Shown here: in pieces, positions 12,331 through 24,834 of the stretch
How the letters are laid out: each line of letters opens with the position of its first letter
How positions within the stretch are numbered: position 1 is the stretch's first letter
Assembly (NCBI GenBank): GCA_013339895.1
Contig: JABACO010000004.1
Coordinates: 4,042,616-4,106,615, forward strand
Direction of reading: 5' to 3'
From: Ephydatia muelleri
Taxonomy: Eukaryota; Porifera; Demospongiae; Spongillida; Spongillidae
DNA: 64,000 nt
Position numbers and translations under genes: made by a program
The notes under the pieces: model-generated
Told to the model about the DNA's origin: nothing
What the model saw: only the letters and a program-made list of their open reading frames with translations
Database searches by the model: none

Positions 12331-13949
12331 AAACTTTTTATTTCATAAAAACAACAATATTTCAGTCCTGCAAAAATTACAAGAAAATTAGTGAAACTAT
12401 CTCAATTTTGAAATCTGCGCTGCGTTATTGGTATATGCAGATTCTACGTAGATTGAGCTTCAATTTAACGCCAAACAGGTAACTGCCAGACAAACAATGG
12501 TGACGTTATGAGCCTTCCAAGTTACCAATTTGTAAGGAAAATTTATATTATTCAGTGCAATGTATTTCGCAAACCATTAATGTTATTAACTTCATAAATG
12601 GTGCAAGTTATATATTTACAAAGACATGAGCAATTACACCAAGATCTGACGATGTGAAGCACACAGTTTACCCAGTAGAAATGGAATGACCCACAAGCGC
12701 ATCTGTAAATACTCATCAGTATTGCTCATGTTCAGTGTAAAGATGTGTCTCCTTTCCCGCCTTTCAGGACACAGCTACACTAGTATTATCAGGATATCAT
12801 GTCATGAATAGGGCACTTAAATGCGACAGTTCCGTGTGTGCCTCTTGTACTGACCCCACATGGCCCACCAGTCACTACTATTCACTTGTGTGGATTTTGC
12901 ACCCATAAAATAATCTATGACCACGTGTGACCTCGAAAGTGCGCGCACTCTGCGTGTAGGTGGTATTTCGCGTCGCGCAAGAGGTAACTTTACAGCTATG
13001 TGTCTCGTGTTCCGGGCCAGGGCCGGTCCTTACCCTCGTCCCAGAGGGTATGTATGGTTGCGAATATTATATACATGGTCAAATGCGCAGGTTAAGAATT
13101 TCATGATACATCGAGAGCAATCCATGAGCAGTATTTGACACATCAAACCCCACTGATTTCAAATGTAAACGCTTCTGTGAGAAACATTGGGGCTTTTCTT
13201 GAGTCGTTTTATTTAAATAATCCCGATACTAATGTCCACTACACAAATCCTTACTCCCTCCTTTCAAATACGTACCTGTTCTTTGGCTCCAATTTTTCCT
13301 GTGATGCGCTTGTACTTTAGAGGTCGCGTGATCATGCGCACATAATTAACAAATTTACGTGTACTGGTTCGTGTACTGGTTAGAATGATTTACCATCTTT
13401 GCTCTAATTGAACGTTGCCCTCCACCCATAAGATTTGAAATTGAAATTGGTTTGCTGTTCCATAGCAACGAACCAGACAACCAAATGCGTTATACACAAA
13501 GCTCAATTAACACCTATATGCCATAAAATGCTGAAGAAACACATCTGAGCTTCATATAAAATGACGTGGCCTTACCGTACAAAAACGTGGCAGAGGTTAT
13601 CTCTGCCAAAACTGAAAGCTAAGATAATTCAAGTTTATTCTCTTTTGTGGTGGAGGGATGGCAGGTACAACTTGTGGGGCAACACTGATTAAAGTGTTCC
13701 ATGACTTTATATGCAGCAGATACTGTATTTTATCAGTCACTACTGTGTATGCTAGGCCAAGTTACGTGTTCACCTAGGAGGCCAAAGCCAATGTGGGTTG
13801 AATTGGCCCATGGAATGGCATGATCCTCCAGTACATGCACTCTGATGGGGATGTTTGACTGAGTAAAGGATTCACAGAAGAACTTTACGAACTGTTCAAT
13901 GAACAGTTCTGTTGCAGTTCACATGAACTCATGTAAGTGTATTACCCAC

Positions 13950-14734
13950 CTAATGCATGAGTTCGTGCCTCATCGATTAAATTTTGGTCATAGATGTTGT
14001 GGCATTGTGCAAACATAGAGAATGCATTGACCAGCATTTCTGCGTAGTGTTTTGCCTCTCTCAAACGATTAGGCAATTTGTTCAGTGCAGTTTGAGCTAG
14101 TGACTTGTACAATGTCTGAATGTTAGCTAGCTGACTGAGTGAAGGAGATGCATGATCAATGTGCTAGTAACAGTACCTTTAAAGCCTTATGCATATGGTT
14201 ACCAATAAAAGCCCTCCCCCCTCTCCCCCTCCCTCCACTGCCCCCCCACCCCCACTCAACCTGGCAGTGTTGATGCAGATCCCAGCTCCTTAACAAAGGG
14301 ACCTTCTTTTACAGAAAATCCCTTTTCACTGTGGTTGTGCACTTGGTTAGCTCTGTTTCCTAGTGTGTTTAATACATCAATACTCTTTGTTTTATTCATG
14401 CTGCATGGCTTGCTAGTTGTTTAAGAGCTATCATTTTGTCTAAACATTGCTTGAAGAAATTTACAGTGACTAGATCTTTCTCCCCATTTACTAGTGACAC
14501 ATATGATACCAATTGCTGCAATAAATCATAAGACTCTTGGGCTTGCTCCATCTCTGGTTATAACAGGCGAAGCTTTTGTAGCTCTTGGCTATTTGTGGAA
14601 CGCTGGAGGGGGCTTCTACTCTTGAATGCAGAACCAGCTCAAGGCCAAGGTTATGACACTCATCTTCATGCAACCCATACAGCTTCGTAAAGACATCCAA
14701 AGTGATGTGAAGCCCAGGTGAGCAAACCTTAGTA

Positions 14735-14814
<80 letters not shown>

Positions 14815-15439
14815 CATGCAAACCATTCCTTGACGCTAATAAATGCAGTATACTTACCTGTGAAAAAGGAATGTTAAAGATAGGCTGTGTAATTAAGTTA
14901 TGAAGTACTTGGCCTGTTTGTTGTCAACCTCTGGTGCAATGTAGTGCTAATGGTCAGCACAGATTGCTTGAATGTTCTTGGTTGAGCTCGTCCACTGACT
15001 GAGAGAGGTGTTGCCATGTTGTGATTGTACACCAAGCAATACAAGCATGGGTAGCATCTTTTGACAATGGTGCAATGTTCGTACATTTTATTTTCACTTA
15101 GACACATACCGCTTGCTCCAGATATTTTAGTCAGGAACTCGTAATCAACAACTTCACTGTGTATTGCCTGAAAGTGACATATGTTATTTTTGAACTGTTC
15201 CACCTCCATATCATTCGTTGTAGATGTGTTATTTGTTCACGTGCTATGTGAAGGTCTGTAATGATGTCACTTGCTTCATAGCAGCAAAACACACACGTAA
15301 GGGTGTTGATGGTAAAAGCAATATGCAGATCAGCTGCAAATGTTTTGCATTCATAGCACTCCTTTTTTTGTTTCCTATTCACCAGCCTTTGTCCACACAC
15401 TGTAGTGCAGTGGCAGCTGTTTCTGGTGATAAGCCATTC
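13950..15439 (-). pseudogene. Unknown multi-exon coding block A-E (unit 2)
   Basis: Five exon-like segments lie in order on the minus strand. A starts at 15439 after TTTACAG and is Cys-rich with KKECYECKTFAADLHI. B (about 15209-15110) contains CHFQAIHSEVVDYEFL and ends at a good donor, G|GTATGT. C (14727-14510) contains SPGLHITLDVFTKLYG and DECHNLGLELVLHS. D (to 14261) contains KGFSVKEGPFVKEL and ends CCAG|GTTGAG. E (14163-13950) contains SLSQLANIQTLYKSLAQTAL and LREAKHYAEML and ends TTAG|GTGGGT. All five read as protein and have plausible splice borders, but D-to-E phase does not match as placed and no start or stop was found. The PGLHI segment resembles uncharacterised invertebrate ORFs I half-recall; I cannot name the family. 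It is either a decayed gene or a transposon ORF with introns. Confidence 0.45.
14737..14811. repeat. (TG)n microsatellite
   Basis: About 37 TG repeats immediately upstream of the acceptor of block C. The matching tract in the next unit is at 24132-24207. Confidence 0.95.
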
Positions 15440-16639
15440 CTGTAAACTGAAAAATGAACACAAGAAAAAAAAAAGTATGAATCAAGGGCATTGTTCATAC
15501 TCATCATTGGTTTTCTCAACATCGGGTGGTCCCATTGCAACAATGGTTTAAAAAAGAATTACATCACTGATTTCAGAAAAATGACTCATTCCTTACATTA
15601 CAACACTATTCTGGCTCAGATGTAGGCTGATTTTCTCCCTCCTCTGCTCAGCCAGCTATCATGTGCATTAGAGGTTCAAGGTCTTGAATGCTTCACCCTG
15701 TCCAACACTCATTTGTGGAAGACATCGAGCTTGCCTCTGCAGAGGGTAAAATAGCGCCTTAGTTTATAATTGTTTGCTAGTTGTATTCAGCTAGAGTCTT
15801 TCCATTAATAATTATGTTCACATAGGGTGTCTGTAATAAGCGATTTCTTCACAATTTTTAGACATAAACCTACTTTCTAGCCTCATACAGCCATGTGATC
15901 TAAGGATGTTAGTTTTCATACTAAATTGACAACTACACCAAATTAAACTGTACTCTTCACTGTATCAACACATCATCACCCCACACACCATCCCTATCCC
16001 TCCCTACACACACCATTACTCCATACACCTCATACCACATCACATACCAACACATCATCCTTCCGTACTCCATCACTGCACACAATCCCTCCACTCCACA
16101 AACACTATTAAATTAGCACAGAATATCAAATACAATAAGTATTTAAATAAGCATTGAATATCATCTTGTTAAGTTTCATACATTGATTAATAAATTCAAA
16201 TCAGTTATTCAAATTAGTCACCACACATATTCAATTTATATTTATTCATGATAACTTAACAAATAATTCAAAAGGTTTACAAGAATACGAATGTCTGCCT
16301 TTGGGAAATTTGTCAATGAATACATGTAGCTCCCCCATGTGCAGATGATTGTTCCTCTGGACACAAGAGAAATGAACATCACATGACAACCTTATTGCCC
16401 ATATTTTATCAGATGACAACTGCAATATGATAAATGAATTCTAGCAGTCAAATATGAACTATTGTAAAATTAATTGTAAAACATGACACAACATCTAATA
16501 TTTTGTGTTAACCCGTTACAATAACACATACAGTAGTTGCTTCCAATTCAAAGGCATAGGCCTCGGAGTCTGGTCCATCTGCATGCCACCTGACCAGCAT
16601 CTGGATCACCTTGGAGATCTGAGGGCAACGTACAATGCA

Positions 16640-17340
16640 TGTGATGGTCACATGATCCTCAGGAGCAGAACATGCGTGCACCACCATGTGATGTCCTTAT
16701 ATGCACATACAAAGACAACACAGATGCCTTGTAGTGTAACACGCTGGTCTATGTCATATTGGTTGTGCATTAAACTCATCAAGGGACTCTGTCCAAAACT
16801 TAAACTTAGCGCTTGTCTCTCATAGGATGGGTAACATATCTCACCATGCTTGCCTGGTTTGTAACTGGACATACAATAACCATCATGAACCTGGCTACAG
16901 AGCCCACTGCTAGATCCATGAATATAATTCAACCTACTAGACTTGCCATAGCCCTAGCCACCAGGCTTGATTGTTTAACAGCTATTTCTAGTCGAGGCTC
17001 TAACATTTCCCTCAGGTGTACTGAAATACACCCTTTTCTCTACACCCAAGGTAAACCCAAGCCAGCAGAGCTTATGGGTTGGCACCCAAACTGCCTTTGC
17101 TTGGTTACATAGCCACCCTGCTCTACTTAAGGTGTCCCTTACCCATGCACTAGCTGCAGTCACACTGCTCTCATTCAAAGAGGCAACAATACCATACTCA
17201 ACTGTTTTAATGCCATTACTACGCCACATGCACACCAATGGGCGTATCACGGTGCAGAAGAAAACTGAAGGGCCCTCTGCCTTCTCAATGTACCCACCCT
17301 TCAAAAACTCACTCACTGCATTGTCAATGACACATTGAAT
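16640..17340 (-). pseudogene. DIRS-like retrotransposon RT/RNase H relic
   Basis: An ORF at 17316-16975 reads as the end of a reverse transcriptase: FCTVIRPLV, then a palm segment, then AKAVWVPTHKLCWLGFTLG, the arrangement seen in DIRS/Ngaro-type elements. Where Y-[LI]-D-D-G is expected the sequence reads VEYGIVAS, so the catalytic Asp pair is gone. The frame then breaks, and the RNase H-side motif MASLVG-stop-IIFMDLAVGSVAR continues in another frame. This is a dead fragment located just 3' of TRIM copy 3. Confidence 0.6.
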
Positions 17341-17538
17341 ATCAATGCCACATGAAGCAACACATACCTTTATAACATTGAATTACTTCTGTAACTGCTA
17401 GGCAACATAGCAGCTGCACAGTTCTCAATATGGTTGACCATATTAACTTTCATGACAATCATGTTTAGATACTTACATCACATGACTTGCAATGCTCTAC
17501 GAGTATCAGAGTAATGCACATTACATCATATTCTCTTT

Positions 17539-19722
17539 TCAAACACAATACTTCAATACTGTGTTAGTACCATAATTCGGAATGAGCACACTGCCATCTC
17601 TGGGATCTAGTGCAGTACCCCAGGGATTCTTCAGACTCCCCACTGTGTGGATCTTGTTCCCTTCAGGATCATAGATGGAGAGACAATTGCCACCCCACTC
17701 ACTGACAAGGCTGTAACCGTCATCATCAATGGCTATTCCACTGGGATGATTAGGATCACCATACATCCTGACATAGATACCTTCTTTGGTAAACACTTTG
17801 ATAGTGTTTGTACCACAGGCTGCAACATGAATGTTTCCCTGAGGCTCTAAGGCAAGACCCCATGGAGACTGAAAACTATGATTGCCTGAGCCTTTAACAT
17901 CAATAGTTAATAACCAGCCACCATTTTCATTAAATATTTGTATCCTACGGTTATCACAGTCTGAGACAATCAGTTTGTTGTTCGAGTCAATGATGACAGC
18001 CAATGGACAATTGAACTGTCCCTGACCTGATCCCTCCTTACCAAACTTGCGCAGGAACCTTCCACTTGATGTCAGCTTCTGTACACGATGATTTTCAGTA
18101 TCAGCAACATACAACATTTCTCCCTTGATGGATATACCAGATGGATGACTGAACTGTCCATCACCGTTTCCCATACTACCTATGGTATTCTTCAGTTGAC
18201 CTGCCTGATCAAACACATATATGCAGTTATCACGACTCCCTACATAGATGTCTCCATTGTCATGGATGGCTACACATACTGGCCTATTACACTGGATCAC
18301 TTGTTGGGCATCACATAAGGTATGGTAGTCACGTTTAGGCCTCACATCAAGGTCACTAGGACTATTCTGTACATGCTGACCATCCATTGTGATGAGGAGC
18401 TGGTGAGGACCAGCAGTTTGAGGGGTGAGGGTGATGGTGTAGGTACCATCCCTGTGGTCCTCCACCTCTCCACACACAACTGCTCCATTATGAGTCTTGG
18501 ACCTCATCTCACCCTTCATCTCTACACCACCATGTGGGTACTTCACCCCCTTTGAGGTCTTGCTTTGTACTTTAACTTGGTACCTGGTCCCCAGTCTGGC
18601 TACTGATATGGACGTCCATATGCTTGAAGATGGAGAAGGGCTGAATACAATAATTTCACCCAATTTGGACAGTTGTCTGTCAAGACCATACGTTTCCACA
18701 GACACAGTAATGTTGCTGTGTTGGTTTGGAGTGAGGGAAATGGTCTGGACCCTCTTGAGGGTGGCCTGCAGTTCAGTGGCTATGAGTTCCCCCAATGCTA
18801 CAATTTCATGGTCAGTGTGGGTCTCCAGGATCTGAGATGCCATATCAGTGTAGTGACCAATGTCTCCAACCATCTTCTCAAACTGTTCCTTCTGGAGGGT
18901 CAGAGCTGTTGTCTTGGGCAGTAAGATTGCCCCCAACTCTGACAGAAGTGTCTTTTTCCTTTCTTCCAATGTTTTCTGGAGAATTTCAAAGGCTTGGTTG
19001 ATAGCAGCTTGTTTGGAGATCTCCACTTGTTTTATCATCCTGTTATTTCTATCTGTGGCTCCAGTCAGCTTTGTCACTACCTCTTTTGCATCTTTAAGTG
19101 CTCCTGTGATTTGCATTTGATGGGTCTTTGCTACTGTGGACATTTCTAATATAGAGTGGCTTTTGTGGGTAACTGTAGTGCAGTCACGGCATACCAGCAT
19201 GCTACAAGTCTCACAATAAAAATTCAATTTATTGTCTTCATGGTTGGGCTGAGAGCAGCAAGGATCTCTTGGCTTCATGGAGGTGTACAATTGTCTGGCT
19301 CCAGCCTGGTCCAGTAGAACAGTTTTGTGCTTAGACAATTTTCGGCTGCTACTATGGTGGTCACGACAAACCTTGCACAGGAACTGGTGACACATACAAC
19401 AGAACATCACTGCAAAGCCATTGCGTCCATCTACACATTCATCACAACACACCTCACCGCTGTTCACCATCTTGGACATGTACCCTGCTACCTCTACTTC
19501 AAATCCAAGATGGAGGTTCTGAGGGAGAACACTGGCCCCTCCCACTGGGATGCTGGTGTTTCGTTCACAGATGGGACATTGGAACATTTGTTGGGAATCA
19601 CTTTTCTCTATCTCATGATGGAGACATTGTAGACAGAAGGAGTGCAAACATGGCAGAGTTCTTGGATCATTGTAGGGCTTGGAGCACATGCCACAGGTAA
19701 TGAGTGGAAAGGGTTTCTCCAT
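17539..19722 (-). CDS. TRIM-NHL protein copy 3 (RING, B-boxes, filamin, NHL)
   Basis: Intronless, 727 residues from MEKPF. The RING (residues 10-52, C3HC4 with intact CPIC) is followed by B-box 1 (about 92-132), B-box 2 (about 155-190), a coiled coil (about 195-340), a filamin/ABP280 repeat (about 350-460) and NHL repeats (about 470-725) with VADTENHRVQKL and VSDCDNRRIQIF. Proteins of this order (TRIM71/LIN-41, TRIM2/3) act as E3 ubiquitin ligases and, through the NHL propeller, as RNA- or protein-binding regulators in the cytoplasm. The ORF opens 19 codons earlier, but a 1-nt indel shows that extension is not shared with other copies, so 19722 is the better start. No frame damage seen. Best candidate, with copy 4, for a working gene. 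Confidence 0.9.
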   Translation of the reverse strand: MEKPFPLITCGMCSKPYNDPRTLPCLHSFCLQCLHHEIEKSDSQQMFQCPICERNTSIPVGGASVLPQNLHLGFEVEVAGYMSKMVNSGEVCCDECVDGRNGFAVMFCCMCHQFLCKVCRDHHSSSRKLSKHKTVLLDQAGARQLYTSMKPRDPCCSQPNHEDNKLNFYCETCSMLVCRDCTTVTHKSHSILEMSTVAKTHQMQITGALKDAKEVVTKLTGATDRNNRMIKQVEISKQAAINQAFEILQKTLEERKKTLLSELGAILLPKTTALTLQKEQFEKMVGDIGHYTDMASQILETHTDHEIVALGELIATELQATLKRVQTISLTPNQHSNITVSVETYGLDRQLSKLGEIIVFSPSPSSSIWTSISVARLGTRYQVKVQSKTSKGVKYPHGGVEMKGEMRSKTHNGAVVCGEVEDHRDGTYTITLTPQTAGPHQLLITMDGQHVQNSPSDLDVRPKRDYHTLCDAQQVIQCNRPVCVAIHDNGDIYVGSRDNCIYVFDQAGQLKNTIGSMGNGDGQFSHPSGISIKGEMLYVADTENHRVQKLTSSGRFLRKFGKEGSGQGQFNCPLAVIIDSNNKLIVSDCDNRRIQIFNENGGWLLTIDVKGSGNHSFQSPWGLALEPQGNIHVAACGTNTIKVFTKEGIYVRMYGDPNHPSGIAIDDDGYSLVSEWGGNCLSIYDPEGNKIHTVGSLKNPWGTALDPRDGSVLIPNYGTNTVLKYCV

Positions 19723-20648
19723 AGTCACACTGTTGGTAGTAAAATTGAAATGATGCACTTGAATATAGTAGTGTAGCATTGCAGTTCAAGAATCAAATTA
19801 CTCAGTGTCATGCGCACCAAATAAATGCATGTACATGTATATGAGACTCCATAGAAAAGGCTAATGATGGGTGTGGTCACCAATGGGCAGAGTCTCATGC
19901 AAGAAAAAACCATTGACTGTAGACAAGTGGTAATGTATTGATTTAACCTGTCAGGGACACCTGACATGCAACTACAGTTACAGCAAGACTTTGGCTGAGG
20001 TTTTCTAGAGCAGGATTAAGCTTGCATATCAGTGTGGCATAATGATAGCACTAATTCATGATCAACTGATATTAATCGCTATTGAGGAGATTACCGAAGT
20101 AATTAATACAAGACGTTAGATACCGACATCACTAATTACAAATTAATCCCTATTTATGATTATTATTTCAATACAGGCTGATATCAATCGACATTTTTAG
20201 TGCATGCTATCTCGTTTGCAATTAATTGTCACCTCATCAGGGCCATTCCAATCTGTAGCCAAAGCCCATTCTGTCTGCGCTTACATGTGGCTACTAGAAA
20301 TGAAAGGACTATAAAATTACAAATTTGTTGAAGCTGATGGGTGTGGCATTTAGGGGTATTGTGGACAGAAAAGCAGTGCCTAATTACATGTCTGCAACTG
20401 AAATAATTCATTGTATTTGAAATGAAAAACCCTACTTGGGGATCAGTACCCATCTATTCTATGATCTTTATTTCATATCAAGCCCATCTACTGATGTCCC
20501 CAGCAACAGCCACCCTGTGGCAGCAACAACTGTACTCCATGACAGAACCAGTAATGTTGTTTCCCTCTATTTTCCCATTGCTAATCCCCATGTAAATAGC
20601 TAACTGCCAAGGTATGCATCATCCGAGGTGCAAGACAACGTGAGGAAA

Positions 20649-20732
20649 CCTGTGGGTCTGGAAATGTATATACATATACCATCCTCTATCCTCATATGTC
20701 ATCCTCTACCTATACATTTCCAGACCCACAGG
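20649..20732. repeat. Inverted repeat upstream of TRIM copy 3
   Basis: Perfect 22-nt arms (CCTGTGGGTCTGGAAATGTA then TA, and its complement) around a 40-nt spacer, about 0.9 kb upstream of the copy 3 start. Identical arms occur at 29094-29167. Confidence 0.8.
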
Positions 20733-21936
20733 ATGTTCTTGATGTGGATATTTAAGAAATCAGGTGAACCCAGCCACTACAACAGGCAGAATCTACACTT
20801 TATCAAGAAAAGAGTGTCTGAAGCCACTATGATGCTATCAAAACATTTGTTTGATTTAGTTGACCTTGCTTTTGATAGCTGTATTGACAATATATCGCTT
20901 ATCCGAACACAAGACACAAGTTTAAGAGAAACATTTTGTCTTTGGCACCAAAACTGTGTTATAAATAAAACCATAAGAGATGCTACTCTGATATTTGGCC
21001 TTAAACTAACAACCTTGTACTCTTGCAACTGGCAAAAACAAAAATGAAATGAGTAACATATTTTGATTTTGCACAATATCTTACACTTTCAATCTGATGA
21101 ACATTTCATCATATTGCATGGTCAGCGCATAATTAATTCTATGTTCATGCTTAATTTTGTCATCCTAGGGCTAACAGGGCAAGAGATATTAATGAACAAA
21201 CATATACTACAAAGTGAATAAAACTGCAGAAGCTTAAACACCTCATAACTGCATGGTAACAACATCACTCTAAACATCTTAGCTATTTGTCTTATATACA
21301 TGAATAATTACACAAACTCATTGAGCAAAATTCTGAGGTCATGGTGGCAAAAAGCGTGATGATTTGACTTGGAATGACCGAGCACTAGTGCCCTCAGAGT
21401 GCAACATAGCAATGTAGCAGTGTCAACGCAGGTGTCGTATGTATTGTTGTGACCGTAATATTGAGTGCATCCCCATATCTGACCTCTCCAACCCCTCTGA
21501 CCATATCTGGACCACTTCTATGTGGTGTGGCTGACAAGTATGCTGGCGTATATATACACTGTAGAAGGGGAAACTACTGTCTCATTTGATGACAATAACT
21601 TTCGGATTGATATTAAATTATACAAGCCTCAAGGGACGACTAATATAACGGTTTTTCGTTTATACAATTTTAGTGCATGTGAGTACGCAGGGGGGGGGGG
21701 TTGATGGGTTTGAAAGATTGAATATACTGGCTTGTTAACATGCATTGATGCTTTTCGGTATATGATTATAGTTGTAGTAAAGTTCAAACGGATTGATTAT
21801 ACAAATAATCGGTCGCTCATGCACGATATTAATTAATATTTAACTCCAATGGCTATATTATATACGTATCTAACAGCATCATACAGAATAAAAACGGTAT
21901 CTGTTATTGTAACGTCACCTACAAACAGAATATGAC

Positions 21937-21973
<37 letters not shown>

Positions 21974-23904
21974 AAGACTGCGTACGCCCATAGTCACAAA
22001 TTTGTAATTCAATGCAATATATTTTGTAAACCATTAATGTTATTAACTTCATAAATGGTGCAAGTGATCTTCATCCAAAGTCATGAGCAATTACACCAAG
22101 ATCTGACGATGTGAAGCACACAGTTTACCCAGTAGAAATGGAATGACCCACAAGCGCATCTGTTAATACTCATCAGTATTGCTCATGTTCAGTGTAAAGA
22201 TGTGTCTCCATTCCCGCCTTTCAGGACACAGCTACACTAGTATTATCAGGATATCATGTCATGAATAGGGCACTTAAATGCGACAGTTCCGTGTGTGCCT
22301 CTTGTACTGACCCCACATGGCCCACCAGTCACTACTATTCACTTGTGTGGATTTTGCACCCATAAAATAATCTATGACCACGTGTGACCTCGAAAGTGCG
22401 CGCACTCTGCGTGTAGGTGGTATTTCGCGTCGCGTAAGAGGTAACTTTACAGCTATGTGTCTCGTGTTCCGGGCCAGGGCCGGTCCTTACCCTCGTCCCA
22501 GAGGGTATGCATGGTTGCGAATATTATATACATGGTCAAATGCGCAGGTTAAGAATTTCATGATACATCGAGAGCAATCCATGAGCAGTATTTGACACAT
22601 CAAACCCCACTGATTTCAAATGTAAACGCTTCTGTGAGAAACATTGGGGCTTTTCTTGAGTCGTTTTATTTAAATAATCCCGATACTAATGTCCACTACA
22701 CAAATCCTTACTCCCTCCTTTCAAATACGTACCTGTTCTTTGGCTCCAATTTTTCCTGTGATGCGCTTGTACTTTAGAGGTCGCGTGATCATGCGCACAT
22801 AATTAACAAATTTACGTGTACTGGTTCGTGTACTGGTTAGAATGATTTACCATCTTTGCTCTAATTGAACGTGGCTCTCCACCCATAAGATTTGAAATTG
22901 AAATTGGTTTGCTGTTCCATAGCAACGAACCAGACAACCAAATGCGTTATACACAAAGCTCAATTAACACCTATATGCCATAAAATGCTGAAGAAACACA
23001 TCTGAGCTTCATATAAAATGACGTGGCCTTACCGTACAAAAACGTGGCAGAGGTTATCTCTGCCAAAACTGAAAGCTAAGATAATTCAAGTTTATTCTCT
23101 TTTGTGGTGGAGGGATGGCAGGTACAACTTGTGGGGCAACACTGATTAAAGTGTTCCATGACTTTATATGCAGCAGATACTGTATTTTATCAGTCACTAC
23201 TGTGTATGCTAGGCCAAGTTACGTGTTCACCTAGGAGGCCAAAGCCAATGTGGGTTGAATTGGCCCATGGAATGGCATGATCCTCCAGTACATGCACTCT
23301 GATGGGGATGTTTGACTGAGTAAAGGATTCACAGAAGAACTTTAAGAACTGTTCAATGAACAGTTCTGTTGCAGTTCACATGAACTCATGTAAGTGTATT
23401 ACCCACCTAATGCATGAGTTCGTGCCTCATCGATTAAATTCTGGTCATAGATGTTGTGGCATTGTGCAAACATAGAGAATGCATTGACCAGCATTTCTGC
23501 GTAGTGTTTTGCCTCTCTCAAACGATTAGGCAATTTGTTCAGTGCAGTTTGAGCTAGTGACTTGTACAATGTCTGAATGTTAGCTAGCTGACTGAGTGAA
23601 GGAGATGCATGATCAATGTGCTAGTAACAGTACCTTTAAAGCCTTATGCATATGGTTACCAATAAAAGCCCTCCCCCCTCTCCCCCTCCCTCCACCCCCC
23701 CCCCCCACCCCCACTCAACCTGGCAGTGTTGATGCAGATCCCAGCTCCTTAACAAAGGGACCTTCTTTTACAGAAAATCCCTTTTCACTGTGGTTGTGCA
23801 TGGCTTGCTAGTTGTTTAAGAGCTATCATTCTGTCTAAACATTGCTTGAAGAAATTTACAGTGACTGGATCTTTCTCCCCATTTACTAGTGACACATATG
23901 TTAC

Positions 23905-24129
23905 CAATTGCTGCAATAAATCATAAGACTCTTGGGCTTGCTCCATCTCTGGTTATAACAGGCGAAGCTTTTGTAGCTCTTGGCTATTTGTGGAACGCTG
24001 GAGGGGGCTTCTACTCTTGAATGCAGAACCAGCTCAAGGCCAAGGTTATGACACTCATTATCATGCAACCCATACAGCTTCGTAAAGACATCCAAAGTGA
24101 TGTGAAGCCCAGGTGAGCAAACCTTAGTA

Positions 24130-24209
<80 letters not shown>

Positions 24210-24834
24210 CATGCAAACCATTCCTTGACGCTAATAAATGCAGTATACTTACCTGTGAAAAAGGAATGTTAAAGATAGGCTGTGTAATTAAGTTATGAAG
24301 TACTTGGCCTGTTTGTTGTCAACCTCTGGTGCAATGTAGTGCTAATGGTCAGCACAGATTGCTTGAATGTTCTTGGTTGAGCTCGTTCACTGACTGAGAG
24401 AGGTGTTGCCATTTTGTGATTGTAGACCAAGCAATACAAGCATGGGTAGCATCTTTTGACAATGGTGCAATGTTCGTACATTTTATTTTCACTTAGACAC
24501 ATACCGCTTGCTCCAGATATTTTAGTCAGAAACTCGTAATCAACAACTTCACTGTGTATTGCCTGAAAGTGACATATGTTATTTTTGAACTGTTCCACCT
24601 CCATATCATTCGTTGTAGATGTGTTATTTGTTCACGTGCTATGTGAAGGTCTGTAATGATGTCACTTGCTTCATAGCAGCAAAACACACACGTAAGGGTG
24701 TTGATGGTAAAAGCAATATGCAGATCAGCTGCAAATGTTTTGCATTCATAGCACTCCTTTTTTTGTTTCCTATTCACCAGCCTTTGTCCACACACTGTAG
24801 TGCAGTGGCAGCTGTTTCTGGTGATAAGCCATTC
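23905..24834 (-). pseudogene. Unknown multi-exon coding blocks A-C (unit 3)
   Basis: Near-identical copy of the blocks at 14510-15439: A starts at 24834, B ends at 24505 at G|GTATGT, and C spans 24122-23905. Blocks D and E follow leftward to about 23400. The splice-like borders are conserved, including a C-block donor changed from GTATCA to GTAACA. One difference in block B is a Gly-to-Glu-type change near SERAQPRTF. Function unknown. Confidence 0.4.
24132..24207. repeat. (TG)n microsatellite
   Basis: Same position relative to block C as the tract at 14737-14811. Confidence 0.95.

Larger units (their letters stand above)
12562..21715. repeat. Segmental duplication unit carrying TRIM copy 3
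   Basis: This stretch is nearly identical to 22016-30134, with small indels. The main difference is that about 16225-16870 is absent from the second unit, and about 450 bp near 20.05-20.45 kb is also missing there. Each unit holds blocks A-E, a DIRS-like relic, one TRIM-NHL gene and an upstream hairpin, in the same order and orientation. Confidence 0.8.

Noticed and set aside
12917..13138. 73-codon plus ORF repeated at 22374-22595
   Set aside because: Conserved only through segmental duplication; the equivalent region near 3.1 kb and 31.7 kb does not keep the frame.
14491..14826. Minus ORF beginning with a long Thr-His repeat
   Set aside because: The Thr-His run is the (TG)n microsatellite read on the minus strand. 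Only the part after the acceptor at 14727 is kept, as block C.
20628..21047. 139-codon plus ORF, partly repeated near 29.1 kb
   Set aside because: A 1-2 nt indel breaks it in the sister unit, and it runs through the hairpin; no domain seen.
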